64,000 nt of DNA from Porphyra umbilicalis (Eukaryota > Rhodophyta > Bangiophyceae > Bangiales > Bangiaceae), in NCBI GenBank assembly GCA_002049455.2, contig KV919150.1, positions 1 through 64,000 on the forward strand, in the 5' to 3' direction. A program made the translations under genes and the position numbers. Shown piece by piece: positions 1-10,394 of the stretch. Below the pieces are notes generated by a model. The model made no database searches. It was not told the origin of the DNA and was given only the letters and a program-made list of their open reading frames with translations. How positions within the stretch are numbered: position 1 is the stretch's first letter; each line of letters begins with the position of its first letter.

Positions 1-75
1 ACCAGAAATGACCAGAAGGGAAATACGGACACTCTCTTACTGGCGACCATCCCGCAGGATCAATAGTAACACACC

Positions 76-360
76 TCAAGCAGTCCTGCGGCGACGCTTG
101 GCCGATCGACCGCGGCGGTCGCCCGCCGTCGCATCCGACAGCGCGGAGTCGCTCGCGCCACTGGCGTCGTCCATCGACGATGCTGTCTCGCGCCGTCTTC
201 TTGCCAACAGCGACTCTCCCGGGACGTCACTGTCGTCCTGCAAGTGCTTCCGTCGACGGTCGGCACGCTCGTCGGCCGACGAGGACTCGATCTCGTTGAC
301 CATGGCATCCTCGACGTCCGTCTCCTCGTCGATGCTGGGGTCACAGATGAGGTCGATCAT
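76..360 (-). CDS. Hypothetical acidic/basic N-terminal fragment
   Basis: This open frame of 94 codons begins with ATG at 360 and ends in TGA at 76-78. The product starts with a short hydrophobic stretch, then a strongly acidic segment (IDEETDVEDAMVNEIESSS), then mixed basic and serine-rich sequence (RADRRRKHL, LLARRRRE) and ends KRRRRTA. Such alternating charge is common in nuclear or transposon-encoded proteins, but I recognise no domain. It could be the 5' exon of a gene continuing below position 1, or a relic. Surrounding DNA is repeat-rich and no neighbour gene is visible. Confidence 0.25.
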   Translation of the reverse strand: MIDLICDPSIDEETDVEDAMVNEIESSSADERADRRRKHLQDDSDVPGESLLARRRRETASSMDDASGASDSALSDATAGDRRGRSAKRRRRTA

Positions 361-746
361 GACCAGGGATTGATGGAATCTGAGATTTTGTAAGTACTCC
401 GATACGATCTATCGAAATACATAATGATTGCATACCGGGCTCATGCCAATAGCGAAAACTCATTTACGGAATAGATAAGAATTTGTGGAGGAGATCACGA
501 GTCATATCGGATTGAGCATTTGCAACGATCTAGGATAAAATCCGATCGTGACATTCGATAAGATCGCAACTCTCCAGGCATCGCGAGCGGGACGGAGAAC
601 AAAGAAAGATCGGCCGGAGAGGCGACTGCTCTGGTTCTGTCGCCATCTGGTGCCGTCGACAGGACTGTCAGAAACGCGTGTGCTGGACGCTCGAACCAGT
701 TCTCGCTGGTTCCATTTCAGAGCGTCGCATCAGCAGTCGAGATACG
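361..746. other. No gene seen
   Basis: Lower-GC sequence with short scattered open frames only. Nothing recognisable by eye; probably intergenic or decayed repeat DNA leading into the first MITE. Confidence 0.4.
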
Positions 747-911
747 TATTGCAGTCTTATCAATTCTGGAGCATGGGAGCAAGTGCAACCTGCAGTCCGC
801 ACAACTGCTGATTTACCGAGAGCTCGTATCCAGCCCAATGCCTGACGGCCGTGCATCTGTTCAGCACAGTTCTTCTCGTCGGGATCGGCTACAGTTCAGG
901 AGACTGCACTA
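747..911. mobile_element. MITE family A, copy 1 (165 bp, TA-flanked)
   Basis: Starts TA then TTGCAGTC and ends GACTGCAC then TA. The inner ends are diverged inverted copies of each other, and the whole element aligns with the 165-bp copy at 7382-7546 over its full length, including an identical short stretch near the right end (GTGCATCTGTTC). No coding capacity. TA dinucleotides at both borders are the target duplication expected for Tc1/mariner/pogo-type insertion. This is the most diverged of the three family A copies. Confidence 0.75.
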
Positions 912-2108
912 AGTGTGCTTACAAGAATGGGACAGGTGGCTTGTTTGACGATTCGATTGCACACCTGTAGATGAATCTCTAGGCGCCACAGCCGCTATCG
1001 TTTTCACCGATATTCTTACCGGATAAAGCGAAGTGTCCCAAGTCCGATCTGAGTACTGTCTATTCTGGCACGAGGGCTCCGATAAGGACGGCTCTACTCT
1101 TCTTCTTCCGAGTTGAGTAGAATACGAGCTTCCAGCCTCAGCCCATATCCAGGATGGATACGAGTATCTTGTGCGGATATATCCTCCAAGGATTTATCCT
1201 CACCAACCCCTGATCATGACCCGCACCCGCTCAATCCTTGCCAGGTCTTTCGCGGAGGAGTCCTGCGCGGCCGTCAGGTGCCGCGCCGACGCCACGCGAC
1301 CCGCGTCGCGTACGCCGAGCGCCGCGCTCCTCCGTAAACCAGCGCTTTCGACCAGCTCGCATTCGGGCGCGCTCCTGGGCCTCCAACGCAGACTCAGCCG
1401 GCTCGTCCCCGCTTCGAAGCACGCGTCGTGCGCCTCCCCCACGGTGTGCCGCGTCCGTTTCAGTTCCTTTGACTGCGCGCGGCTGTTGCGCGTCGGGCGG
1501 ACGATGAGAGCGTCCCGGCCCATCGGCCGACGCACGCACAGGCTTTGCGGCCGGCCTCGTTGCTTGAGAGTGCTGGCCAGCGGCCGCACCACTGCGGCGT
1601 TTGACGGCATCAGTCGACGCCACCCGAAGAGTCGCAGCAGCCTTCGACGCGCGTGCCCCCCGAGTACCGGTGGGGCCGGCAAGCTCCTTGTTCGCGGCAG
1701 CGGTGGCCGCCCGCGATCCACGCGTCGTTCTCCGCGTTGGTAGTCTCGCTGCCGCTGCAGCCGCCGCCGATGACCGAGTTGACGGTCACGCTGAAGCCAC
1801 GGCTGCTACGGGGCGAGCTTCCAGGGCCGACGCGCCCGGCACGGCCATCTTTGAGGCCTCGTTGTCGTCGTCGATCACTACAGCCACCCCACTACTCCCA
1901 GGAGGGGCCATACGCCCCACAAGCGGCTCTCGGGAAGCCGCCAAAGACCGTGTCCAGGGGCGCGGTCGGACTTTTGGCTCTGCGGCACTGTTGACCCCAA
2001 CCAGCGTACCCAACATGGGCGCACAACAGGCGCCACGCCACTGTCGTTGACCGCCGCGTCGCCCGGCTTGCTCCCAGATACGCCGGCGGCAGCCGGCGCG
2101 CCACGTCT
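912..2108. other. GC-rich low-complexity DNA with unassigned minus-strand frames
   Basis: Up to about 1100 the DNA is ordinary; from 1200 it is GC-rich and several overlapping frames are open. The best coding candidate is one minus-strand frame, 2112 to 1786 and, after one TGA at 1786-1788, on to 1231. It reads as an Ala/Arg-rich product with charged blocks (for example RKRWFTEERGAR). No domain is recognised. It may be a decayed gag-like or host gene, or simply GC bias keeping frames open. Confidence 0.3.
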
Positions 2109-3026
2109 TCAAACTCCCGCGGCTGCCTTCGTGCTGCCGCGTGCGTCTGCCGCCGCGCCGTCACCGGCGTCGACGACGTCGTGCGCGCCGCTCACGACGG
2201 CCAGTGCCACCGCGTTGCCCACCGTCGTGGTGTAGTCGGTGTGGAGGTGCCCTTCGCACCGAGCAGTGCCGCCAATTCCTCCGTCTGCAGCTCCGGGGGG
2301 TGCGCTTGGCGGCAGAGGTGGCGCGCTGCTGTTGCCCGGCTCGGCAGTGCCGCTGCTTTCGACGCCGGGAACGTCGTAGTCGGCCACGCTCCTCAGTGGC
2401 GGCGTGAGCTGGCCGCCGTCCACCGCGGCCTGCGTGCCGCCTCCACCGCCCGCACCAGCGGCCGCCGACGCTCCGCTGACGACACAAACCAGGTTGGTGG
2501 CGTATCCTGCAGAGAGGTTGGTGGTGGCGAGAGCCGCTGCCGCCGCGACCGCAAGGTCGTGCAGCTCAGCAACAGCGTTCTCGCTCAGTGGCAAGGGCGA
2601 CGACGCAGTGGCGGCTGCTACGGGATTGTAGTCCGCAACGTCGGCGTGGTCCCCGTCGTGGTATGACGTAGGGCCGACCGCAGAGCCCTCGTCGCCATCA
2701 CCAGTCCGTTGGGGTTCCCCGACAACGCCAGCACCAGGCCGGTGGCGTACCCCTTCGCGTGCGCCGCCCAGATCCGCTGCAGGCGGTGGCGCGCGAGAGC
2801 CCAACGACGCGACGACCCGGCCTGTCGGCCAAGCACTGCACTCTATGCCGCCAGAGAAAACTAAGGGGGACGTGGAGTGGCCGGAGGGGTCTGGGGGTGG
2901 TGTAATCGGCAGCAGCCCGACGGCGTCGCCCAGCGTGTCGCCACACATCGCTGCGATCCAAGACCCTTTGGAGGGCAGGTTGAAGCACCACCTGGCGCAG
3001 ACGGTAGGAGCTCCTGGGGACCTCAC
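2109..3026 (-). CDS. Hypothetical Ala/Gly/Pro-rich protein
   Basis: A 305-codon open frame rich in Ala, Gly, Ser and Pro. The middle part (LHDLAVAAAAALATTNLS, then GYATNLVCVVSG) has a coding feel, and a neighbouring frame over 2618-2836 contains the similar phrase GYATGLVLALSG. This suggests an imperfect internal duplication with a frame difference. No domain, signal peptide or catalytic motif is recognised. The sequence is GC-biased, so an open frame of this length is weak evidence. It could equally be a decayed repeat-encoded protein. Confidence 0.25.
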   Translation of the reverse strand: MRSPGAPTVCARWCFNLPSKGSWIAAMCGDTLGDAVGLLPITPPPDPSGHSTSPLVFSGGIECSAWPTGRVVASLGSRAPPPAADLGGAREGVRHRPGAGVVGEPQRTGDGDEGSAVGPTSYHDGDHADVADYNPVAAATASSPLPLSENAVAELHDLAVAAAAALATTNLSAGYATNLVCVVSGASAAAGAGGGGGTQAAVDGGQLTPPLRSVADYDVPGVESSGTAEPGNSSAPPLPPSAPPGAADGGIGGTARCEGHLHTDYTTTVGNAVALAVVSGAHDVVDAGDGAAADARGSTKAAAGV

Positions 3027-3582
3027 TAGTCGGCAGGCTGGGAGTGCGAGAGGCCAACGTGATGGGAAAACCGGGCCGGAGACGGGTGCAACTCAGCCGT
3101 GCGGGAGAGGGCGGTGGAAGGCGTGCAAGAGAGGGCGCCAGCATGGGTCGATCCCGGGAGATGGGCCGATGGAATGCTCTGTGGAGCACTGATGAGGGAT
3201 CCGACACAGGGCTCGTCGTTGGCGCACCCCTAGAAGGGTGTTGCCGCATCGTGCGGCTGCTGCAGGTCGTGCCCGACCGAGCACCAGAATCGCGGCCTCA
3301 CGGGTCCACCTGCGGGCGGCTTGGTCGCGACCCCTCAACCGTATCTCTCTTGGGCCAGCAGCAGGCAAAAACGCCCAGCGTTGCGAAGAGATCATGGTAT
3401 GCGACTTGCCTGAGTTGGTCGACCCTGAGTGGCTGCTTTTTTACCTCCCCCCAGTGGGGCGGTCGCATGTCAAGAGAGCAGCCCACTCAGGCGTACCTTA
3501 CGAGTGGGGCCCACCCATTGGCCAGAAGGCACGGTGCCAATCAGATCTCGCGCGTCTTCTCCATTTCCGAAGTATGGCACTT
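3027..3582. other. No gene seen
   Basis: Mixed-composition DNA with short frames on both strands and no recognisable product. It leads into a short tandem duplication. Confidence 0.35.
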
Positions 3583-3676
3583 TGGAAGTCTTGAGACTCG
3601 ATTGTGGGCTGGTCGGTGGCTCTGCAAATCACTGTGGAAGTCTTGAGACTCGATTGCGGGCTGGTCGGTGGCTGTG
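3583..3676. repeat. Two-copy tandem duplication, 52-bp period
   Basis: The segment beginning TGGAAGTCTTGAGACTCGAT occurs at 3583 and again at 3635, followed in both cases by a GGGCTGGTCGGTGGCT block. The copies differ at only two positions over the shared 42 bases. It is a recent local duplication with no coding meaning that I can see. Confidence 0.8.
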
Positions 3677-4172
3677 GAAAGCAAGGCAGCCAATGGTATC
3701 CATTCGTGAGAGGCAGATCAGCAAAGCCTCAGACTGACTGTCGCTGTGAGTAAGGTCGTGCATCCCCGACTTCGCTCTCCCCCCCTCCGTAAAGCACCGT
3801 GTGAGGCACGCAAGTCGGTGCATCCTGCTTCTCTCGTCGACCTACCCTGTGTCTCGTCGGGCTTCGGCGGGGGTCACACCATCCGGTGCATCCGGGTGGC
3901 ACAGGGGTCACGTTCGGGTCGACGGGAGAAAGCCGGCGTGGCCGGGGCCGCGCGTCTGGCAGGGGTGGCTCTGTCTGAGCGCAGGGGAAGGACGCTCCTC
4001 GGGGGCTCTGATGCGAGGGGATGCTGATCTGTACCACTAGCGGCGACGAAGCGCTGCGGCGAGGGCGCTGAGGCACCCACTCGCACCGCAGGGGCGCCGG
4101 CCGGGCGCATCGTGTCGTTCGGGGGTGGCGTCGGAATGCCCGTGACGAGGGGGGGGGTGGAGGGCGAGAGAG
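3677..4172. other. Intergenic, upstream of the H3-like gene
   Basis: GC-rich DNA with overlapping frames on both strands (for example a minus frame over 3729-4244) that look like composition-driven openings. The right part is the presumed promoter region of the histone-like gene. Confidence 0.35.
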
Positions 4173-4180
4173 TATATATA
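4173..4180 (+). promoter_or_regulatory. TATA box of the histone H3-like gene
   Basis: TATATATA stands alone in otherwise GC-rich DNA, about 140 bases before the ATG at 4319. A start of transcription 25-35 bases downstream would give a 5' leader of roughly 100 bases, which is reasonable for a histone gene. Confidence 0.6.
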
Positions 4181-4318
4181 CCCTGTCCCCAACCAGTTCC
4201 ATTTCTGCACACCTCCTTGTTTCCCCCCTCCCACAGCGTCGCATCGCCGTCGGTGGGGCTCCACCTTGTTGTAGCCTTTTGCGTCACCGCTGCCCGTGTG
4301 CCAAAAGCAGCCGGCTCC

Positions 4319-5005
4319 ATGGGCCGTACCGAGACCCCTGCCACGCGGAGCGTAACGCCCGAGCCCACGCCTACCCGCGCCGGCAAGAGCGTTTTGGGTT
4401 TGAAGGGCCTTGGTGGCCAGACGCGCGACGGGCCCCGTACGAACGGGTTGGCGCCCGGCATCCGCGCCTCCCTGGCGCTGTCAGCTGCGCGCAATGCTGT
4501 GCGACTTGGCAATGCTGCTGCTCGCGCACGGCCGGCGGCGGCCGGGGCTACCGGCTCTGCTGGCGGCGCTGCCGCCTCTTGTCGCGCATCTAAGGCGTTC
4601 GTGCAGGCGGATGCGGTGTGCGCGGCCGAGCAGCAGCAGGCGGTGTAGCGATCTCATGACGCCACGCACGCGCCGCCGGCTAACCCAGCGGCCGGCGTGA
4701 AGAGGGCGCATCGCTACCGCCTTGGCACCGTCGCACTGCGGGAGATCCGCAAGTTCCAGCGGTCCACCGAGCTGCTCATACCTAAGAAGCCTTTTCAGCG
4801 CCTCGTCAAGGAAGTGGCCCAGAACTACAAGACGGACCTGAGGTCCCAGTCTACCGCTCTCGTTGTGCTACAAGAAGCCGCTGAGGACTACATTGTCGGC
4901 GTGCTGGAGGACAGCGTCTTGTGCGCTGTTCACGGCGGGCGCCAGACGCTGATGGCTAAGGACATGGCGCTCGCGCGGCGCATCCGCGGTCCCGAGCGCG
5001 TGTGA
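4319..5005 (+). CDS. Divergent histone H3 variant (candidate CenH3)
   Basis: The C-terminal part (from about 4691) is an unmistakable H3 histone fold. It shows [20 protein letters not shown], then [31 protein letters not shown], a [11 protein letters not shown] block and the C-terminal LARRIRG, ending TGA at 5003-5005. It differs from canonical H3 at many positions (for example [17 protein letters not shown]), but loop 1 is not lengthened as in many CenH3s. The N-terminus at 4319 ([11 protein letters not shown]) mimics the H3 tail start. Between them an in-frame TAG lies at 4646-4648. Either a short intron removes it, or the gene is broken. One model with GT at 4437 and AG at 4687-4688 keeps phase and gives 144 residues, close to the usual 136, although its branch-point-like CTAAC lies very near the AG. 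A variant H3 is certain as a fold; centromeric identity is only a possibility. Confidence 0.8.
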
Positions 5006-5289
5006 TGCGAGGTTCTATGTCAGGGAGCACACCAGTTACATGGGGTTCGTATGCGTGACAGGCGTGGGGCTAGTTTGCGTGTGCACACATCCTTGTTCAT
5101 TTTTCTCGTTGCGCCGCATGGGCGGTGGTCGTGATGGGACATAACATAAATAACACTGCGACACGCGTCCGCCAATCGTGTCTGGCCAACTCATATGCTT
5201 GTGGGGACATGCTTTTGGAGATACTAATAATACAGACGCAGAAGAAGTGTAACAGGAACAAGCACACGTCGAAAGAGGACGCCCTCGAC
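5006..5289. other. 3' flank of the H3-like gene
   Basis: Lower-GC spacer following the histone stop codon. I see no clear histone stem-loop or other recognisable signal. Confidence 0.4.
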
Positions 5290-6540
5290 GGTGCACACTG
5301 CCGCTTCACGGCGGCAGAACGCGACGGCGTCCGCAGCCGTACTGGTGACCGCGGCGGCTCGCTCGCGGCGGCAACAACGGCGGCCGCCGTGACGGTAGCC
5401 TCGGCGGCACGCCGGTGGTGGCCGCGGCCGCCGTAATGACGTCGCCGCGGCGGCTGTGTCGCCAGCATTGGCAGCGGTGGGCCACAGTGGCCTCCGCCAT
5501 GATGGTCGTAACGGCGGCTCGCCGGCGGAGGCCGTGGTTCCAGCGGCGGCAGCGGCGGGCAATGACTGCGGCCGCCGTGTTGGTGGCCGCGGTGGCTCGC
5601 CGGCGGTCGCCGTGGCCACCGTGACGACGGCGGCGACTGCGGCCGCCGTGTTGGTCGCCGAGTTCGCTGCAGCGGCGGGCAGCAACGGCGGCCGTCCTGT
5701 TGGTGGCCGCGGCGGCTTGCCACCGGTGGCAACCACGGCATCCGCCGTGACGAAATCCTTGGCGGCACGCCGGTGGTGGCCGCGGCTGCCGTGATTACGT
5801 CGCCGTGGCGGCCGTATCGCCAGCGACGGCAGCGGTGGGAAACAACGGCGGCCGCCGTCACGACGGCCGCAGCGGCTCACGAACAGTGGCCGTCGCGGAA
5901 GCGGCTCGCCAACGGTGGCCGTTGCTGCAGCGGCGGGCGAGGACGGCGGCCGCAGGGTTCGTCACCGGGGCGGCACGGACGCGGTGGCCGTGGAGGACAC
6001 GGCGGCCGCGGTGGGCAGCAATGGCGGCTTGGGCAGGAGCGGCAGCAGGAGCGGTCGGCGCAGAGCCGCCACATCCAATAGCGGCTTCTGCTACGCTGGG
6101 GGCCGCGGGGGCTCACCGACGGTGGCCGTGGCAGTAGTGACGGGGAACGACGGCGGCCGCCGTGTTTGTCACCACGGCGGCACGCCGGCGGTGGCCGTAG
6201 TAGAAATGGTGGCCGCGGTTGGCAGCTACGGCGGCATCGGCAGGAGCGGCAGCGAGAGTGGCCGCTGCCCCGCAGCGGGCTCGGTCGTGCGGGCACCAGC
6301 GCCTGCCGCGGCGCCTCCAGATACGGGGGCTACTGTCTCGCTCCTGCGGCTGCCTCTCAGGCCAACGTGCCACTCCCAAGGTGGCTGTGGGGCCGCAGGG
6401 GCCGCTGCAGCGGCATCTGTGCGGCTGCAGGCGGAACGCGTCGTGATGGCCACAAAGGCGGGGGCTGCTGCCAGACACTCCCGAGGCTCGTGGGTCGAAC
6501 GGGCACATCCGCGACGAAAGGGCATCTCAACAGCACCAAG
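5290..6540. repeat. GC-rich degenerate minisatellite
   Basis: About 1.25 kb of imperfect repeats built from blocks such as GGCGGCCGCCGTG, TGGTGGCCGCGG and GGCTCGCCGGCGG, recurring at irregular spacings of roughly 80-120 bases. All six frames are widely open and translate into Arg/Pro/Ala/Gly strings (for example repeated GEPPRPPTRRP on the minus strand), as expected for a repeat without constrained coding. It begins about 285 bases after the H3-like gene. Confidence 0.7.
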
Positions 6541-7381
6541 AATCAGGCGACTGCTGGAGGCTTGAGGGGCCCGTCGCGCCCACACGAGTCGCGCCGATCC
6601 CCCAGATTTTAATGTTCCCGTTGAGAGTGCGTAATTCGTGGCATTCTTATTTACTGATTGCGCAACGTCGCGGGTCTTGCACACTGTCGAGACGCGGCAA
6701 GGAGACACGCGCCGTGCCAGGACCATTTCTGCGCCGGCCGCCGCCCCTCCGCGCGCGCCCGCGCCGGCGGCGGCGTAGCCGCGGGACCACCGCCCGGAGC
6801 TGCCCGCCGCCGAGGCGCCCGCAGAGGCACAGGCCGCCTCGGAGCGGCCGACCGCCCCCCCCCCGCCTCATCGCCCTCCTCCCACTCGGCAATGGCGGGG
6901 AGGGCGGGGGCCCACGCGGCGTCTCTACGGCCGCGGCCGCCTGCCCGGCCGGCGCCGCCCCTAGGCATACGCCCGCGGCGCGACGGGGACGCGGAAGCGA
7001 GGGCGCCAAGCGCGCCTCACGAGTGCCTGTCCACTCAGTGGGTGGCGGCAGCGCACCGTTCGCGGAATGGAAAGACTCGGGGTCTGGGCGTGCGCTGCAC
7101 GCACATCGTGGCCGCGGCGTCAGACACAGCAGTTGCCGCGATGGCCGCCGTGCTCTCCAGGAAGACTATGCTGGCGGCCAGCGGCGAGCACCAGGCATTC
7201 GCTTGCGTGCGGTCCGACGAGCCTTCGCTTTCCTACACCTCATGCAGGGCGTCACCACTGTCCTCAACTGGTTCACGTCCAGACATTCCAGGAAAGCGAC
7301 CGGGCTGTACGCCCTCGTGAGAATACGCGACAGCTACGACAGAAACATTACGCGACGAGGATATGAACAAATCTGATTGGA
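6541..7381. other. GC-rich stretch with unassigned plus-strand frames
   Basis: Two plus-strand frames (6612-7376 and 6658-7320) are open through a GC patch at 6720-7150. The second reads, toward its end, CTHIVAAASDTAVAAMAAVL then sequence with balanced composition, but I recognise no family. It is either an unassigned gene fragment or composition-driven. It ends just before a MITE. Confidence 0.3.
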
Positions 7382-7546
7382 TATTGCAGTCTTCCCGATT
7401 CTGGCCGATCCGGACAAGAACAACCTACAGCCCGCACAACTTCTGATTGGTTGAGAGGTCGTATCCGGCCGGATGGATGGCTGTCGTGCATCTGTTCTGC
7501 ACAGTTGTTCTTGTCGGGATCGGCCAAAATTGGGGGGACTGCAATA
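7382..7546. mobile_element. MITE family A, copy 2 (165 bp, TA-flanked)
   Basis: Terminal inverted repeats of about 45 bp begin TTGCAGTC just inside a TA at each border (7382-7383 and 7545-7546). The left arm continues TTCCCGATTCTGGCCGATCC; the reverse complement of the right arm is nearly the same. The length is identical to copy 1 (165 bp). No coding capacity. It lies just beyond the 3' end of the decayed transposase gene, whose open frame runs into it. Confidence 0.85.
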
Positions 7547-7760
7547 TGGGTTGCAGGCCCCGTGTGGCCTCTGTAAATCCGCGGATTCTTCGCACGCAGT
7601 CAGGTATCAGCTCGGCAGATCTGGCCATCGCGTTCACAAAGCCTGTAGCGGACCCATGCACTGCAAACCGAGCAGATTTAGAAGATTTCCATGAGTACCA
7701 ATGATCTGTGTCGCCCCTGGCCCAGTTTATCATGAAGGACGTCGTTGTGATTGGAGCAGA

Positions 7761-10394
7761 CTACAGCGTTGCTCCAAATGAACACTGTGCGCTCCTATCA
7801 GGAGAATTTTGAGGCTGGAGTATCCTACTCAGGTGGGACTTCGTCTCCTGCGGGCCTCCGTCATTGCCTTCGCCGCGGATTGGTGAACCAGCGCCCAATT
7901 CTGGGAGCACCGCACTCAGGAAAGTCCGTATGCGGCGTGGAATGACATGCTTCATGGCAGCACCAACCGGGGGCACCCCCAAGTCACCAAGAAGTCCCCA
8001 TGGGAGCGCGATTTCAGGACCGTCGACGTTGTGGGCAGACCGGCCGATTACGGCCGGGCTTGCATCGCCAGCTAGCGTCATGACGCGCACGAAGTCAGCG
8101 GCAGACGCTAGGTCCGACTCGCCCGGATACAGCCGTGCCGTCTGGCTGTACCGGCCGTGCCATGCCTCCAAGCCCTGCTCCCCATACAAGCCAATGCTGC
8201 CAAACTCATCTAAGAAATATGGGGCGTGCGCTAGCAAGAGGTGCAGCTTTGGAGACACATTGAGCCACGAAAACGAGCCCTTCAGGCCGGACACAAATGC
8301 CGCGACGTCAGACCGAAACGCGGCAGCATCGCCGGCTGCCACGATGCTCGCGCTGTTGAGGACCTTCCGAATCCGGTTCCACAGACCCCACGCGGTTTTG
8401 TACGCGTGGAGGAAGCGCCTGCTGACAGCGGCGTCCTCCCCTTTAAGCCCAGAGAGCTTCCTCTCGAGCGCCGCGCACACCGCATCGCTGTGCTCACCAA
8501 TTGCGTGGCAGTCTCTCCCAATGAAGAGGCCACCATGGTAGGGCACGGGGTGCACATGCACTTCTTCATGTAGCAGTTCGGCGAGCTCATGTGCGAAGGC
8601 AGACCCCGCGCGGTGGCCGCAACACAGGATCACGACCTCCACGGCCAACCGCAACTCCCGGGAATTAATCCCAAGGGTGAGATGAACGGGAATTGGAACA
8701 TTTTGACGCGGATGGGGGGATACCAGCGGCGCCCGTGTCACCGACAGATGGTCGGCCTCGCCCAAATTGGCCATGTCCTCGACACAATATGCGTATTGAT
8801 CAGCATCGCGCAAGTGCCATGGCCCCACCACATCTTGTAGCGTCCCGTACTTAGCGTCGAGGGCAGCGTGCGCGATTCTCGGAGCCTTCGTGCTCTTGCA
8901 CTGATAGCATGGCATGGTGGCATTGGGGCCTTTGTGTCCAACGACCGTCGTCTGGGACTGGTAGTCGCCCGAGAGAATCAAGCGCACAGGCCGACGCTCG
9001 CCGCGCACGTCCAGTCCCCTGCCCAGCAGCTCATCAATGCAGGGCATGTGTGTCGCCATCATGGCTGACACCTACGGATAGTGGTCCTTGTCGCACGGGC
9101 ACACAGCTGCAAGGATCGTGTTGCTGGGGTTGTTGGGCCGCTCTTGGTTGATAATAGTGACCACGAATTTTTCGGAGCCCGGGTCACCGCCCTTGTCCAG
9201 TCCGACCGTGATGTGTACGTGAGGGACCGTTGGGGGAGGGCGGCCGCCCCACGCCCCAGGATCAAAGTCATTGGAGACGGTGGCGTCCTCGGCTCGTAGG
9301 GGCTCGTGGTCGGGACCGTACACAAAACGCTCCACGAACTGGCCAGCGTCGCACACGGCCGTAACGCGCTCCTGCACGGCCAGCGTCAAGTTTGCCAGAT
9401 GCGCCCCCGTGCTTTTGACTATCACCTCCTTGGCTGGAGAGGATGCAAGCTCCCGCCTCGCAGCGCGCAGTACATGGCGGATGGCCAGCCCGCTCTTGCT
9501 TCCACCCAGCGCGTGGTGCAACTTGCTGAATGTGGACCAGCTTATGCCCAGTTAAAAAACCAGCCCCACCTGCTGCCGCACGGACAGACCGCCGACCTCA
9601 ACGGGGCTACCAGGGATCCCAGACATTTCGTCTGCTCCCCACTTGGTCGCACCAGCCGATACCAGCTGCTGCCGCGCTGCTGCCCTCCGCATGTTTTGTT
9701 GGCTTTTTTTAACAGCCACCTTCTGAGGTGAGACCTTCCGCACGTACACGCGTCGCCGCCCGTTCTTGTGCTGCAGACAGATCTCATCTTGGTCGCTGCT
9801 CAGCAAAATCACCGACGCAATGCGCCCAAGAATGGGCTCATCCTGCGCATGTCCGACGCCACCCGACACCAAGTAATCCAGGAAATCCTGGCACCTTGAA
9901 TTAGCGTTTGCTTGACTCGCTGGTGAGACGAGGGGCGGCATGCCTCCGACTTCTATGTTTGGGGTGGGTGAATCCAGCATCGACTTGGCATGGATTTGGG
10001 CCTCCAGGTGACGCACACGCGCAACGGCCTCGGCGGCTGCCGCCAAGGCCTCACGCTCAGCGCGTCGCGCCGTATCAGCGTCGAGCCTTGCCGACGCGCA
10101 CGAGGGGCACTCGGCCACGCTGCTACGGATGACCGACGACCGTACTGCAGGTGCAGTGAGAGCAGAGAGGGAGCAAGGAGGGCACGGTGGGACTGCTGCA
10201 GGGTGGGGAGTCGAAACCAGCAGCGGCAGACGCGCCCACTTACTGGCATACGGGGGAAAGTCTGGGGAAAACTCGAGTGCCGGAGCAATCGGTGCGGGGT
10301 CATCAGAGGCTGACCTCTTGACAGCCCGCTTCCGCCTTAAGTAGCAAGAATCGCATCTGCAGCGCCTGCATGCAGACACAGGGAGGCAGGCCAC
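7761..10394 (-). pseudogene. Decayed DNA-transposon protein, one frame with two internal stops
   Basis: One reading frame runs from 10394 to 7761 and is interrupted only by TAA at 9552-9554 and TAG at 9072-9074; it finally meets TAG at 7761-7763. Rejoined it would be about 877 residues. The start has a Cys cluster (CRRCRCDSC), possibly metal binding. The middle has SGDYQSQTTVVGHKGPNATM followed by PCYQC, and later NVSPKLHLLLAHAPYFLDEF then GEQGLEAWHGRY. These resemble a class of DNA-transposon proteins, common in algae, oomycetes and cnidarians, that carry a conserved GHKGPNA-CxxC block and a C-terminal PKLH...EQGxE block. I name the class by resemblance only; superfamily and catalytic triad are not established. 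The same frame stays open past the last TAG to about 7425. It is probably inactive, since nonsense codons break it. Confidence 0.7.

Noticed and set aside
4437-4688. Firm intron in the H3-like gene
   Set aside because: The GT-AG pair preserves phase and gives a normal length, but the donor context is weak and the branch-point-like CTAAC is too close to the AG. Kept as a possibility only.
5224-5880. Proline/arginine-rich proteins on the minus strand
   Set aside because: The translations simply follow the minisatellite; neighbouring frames are equally open.
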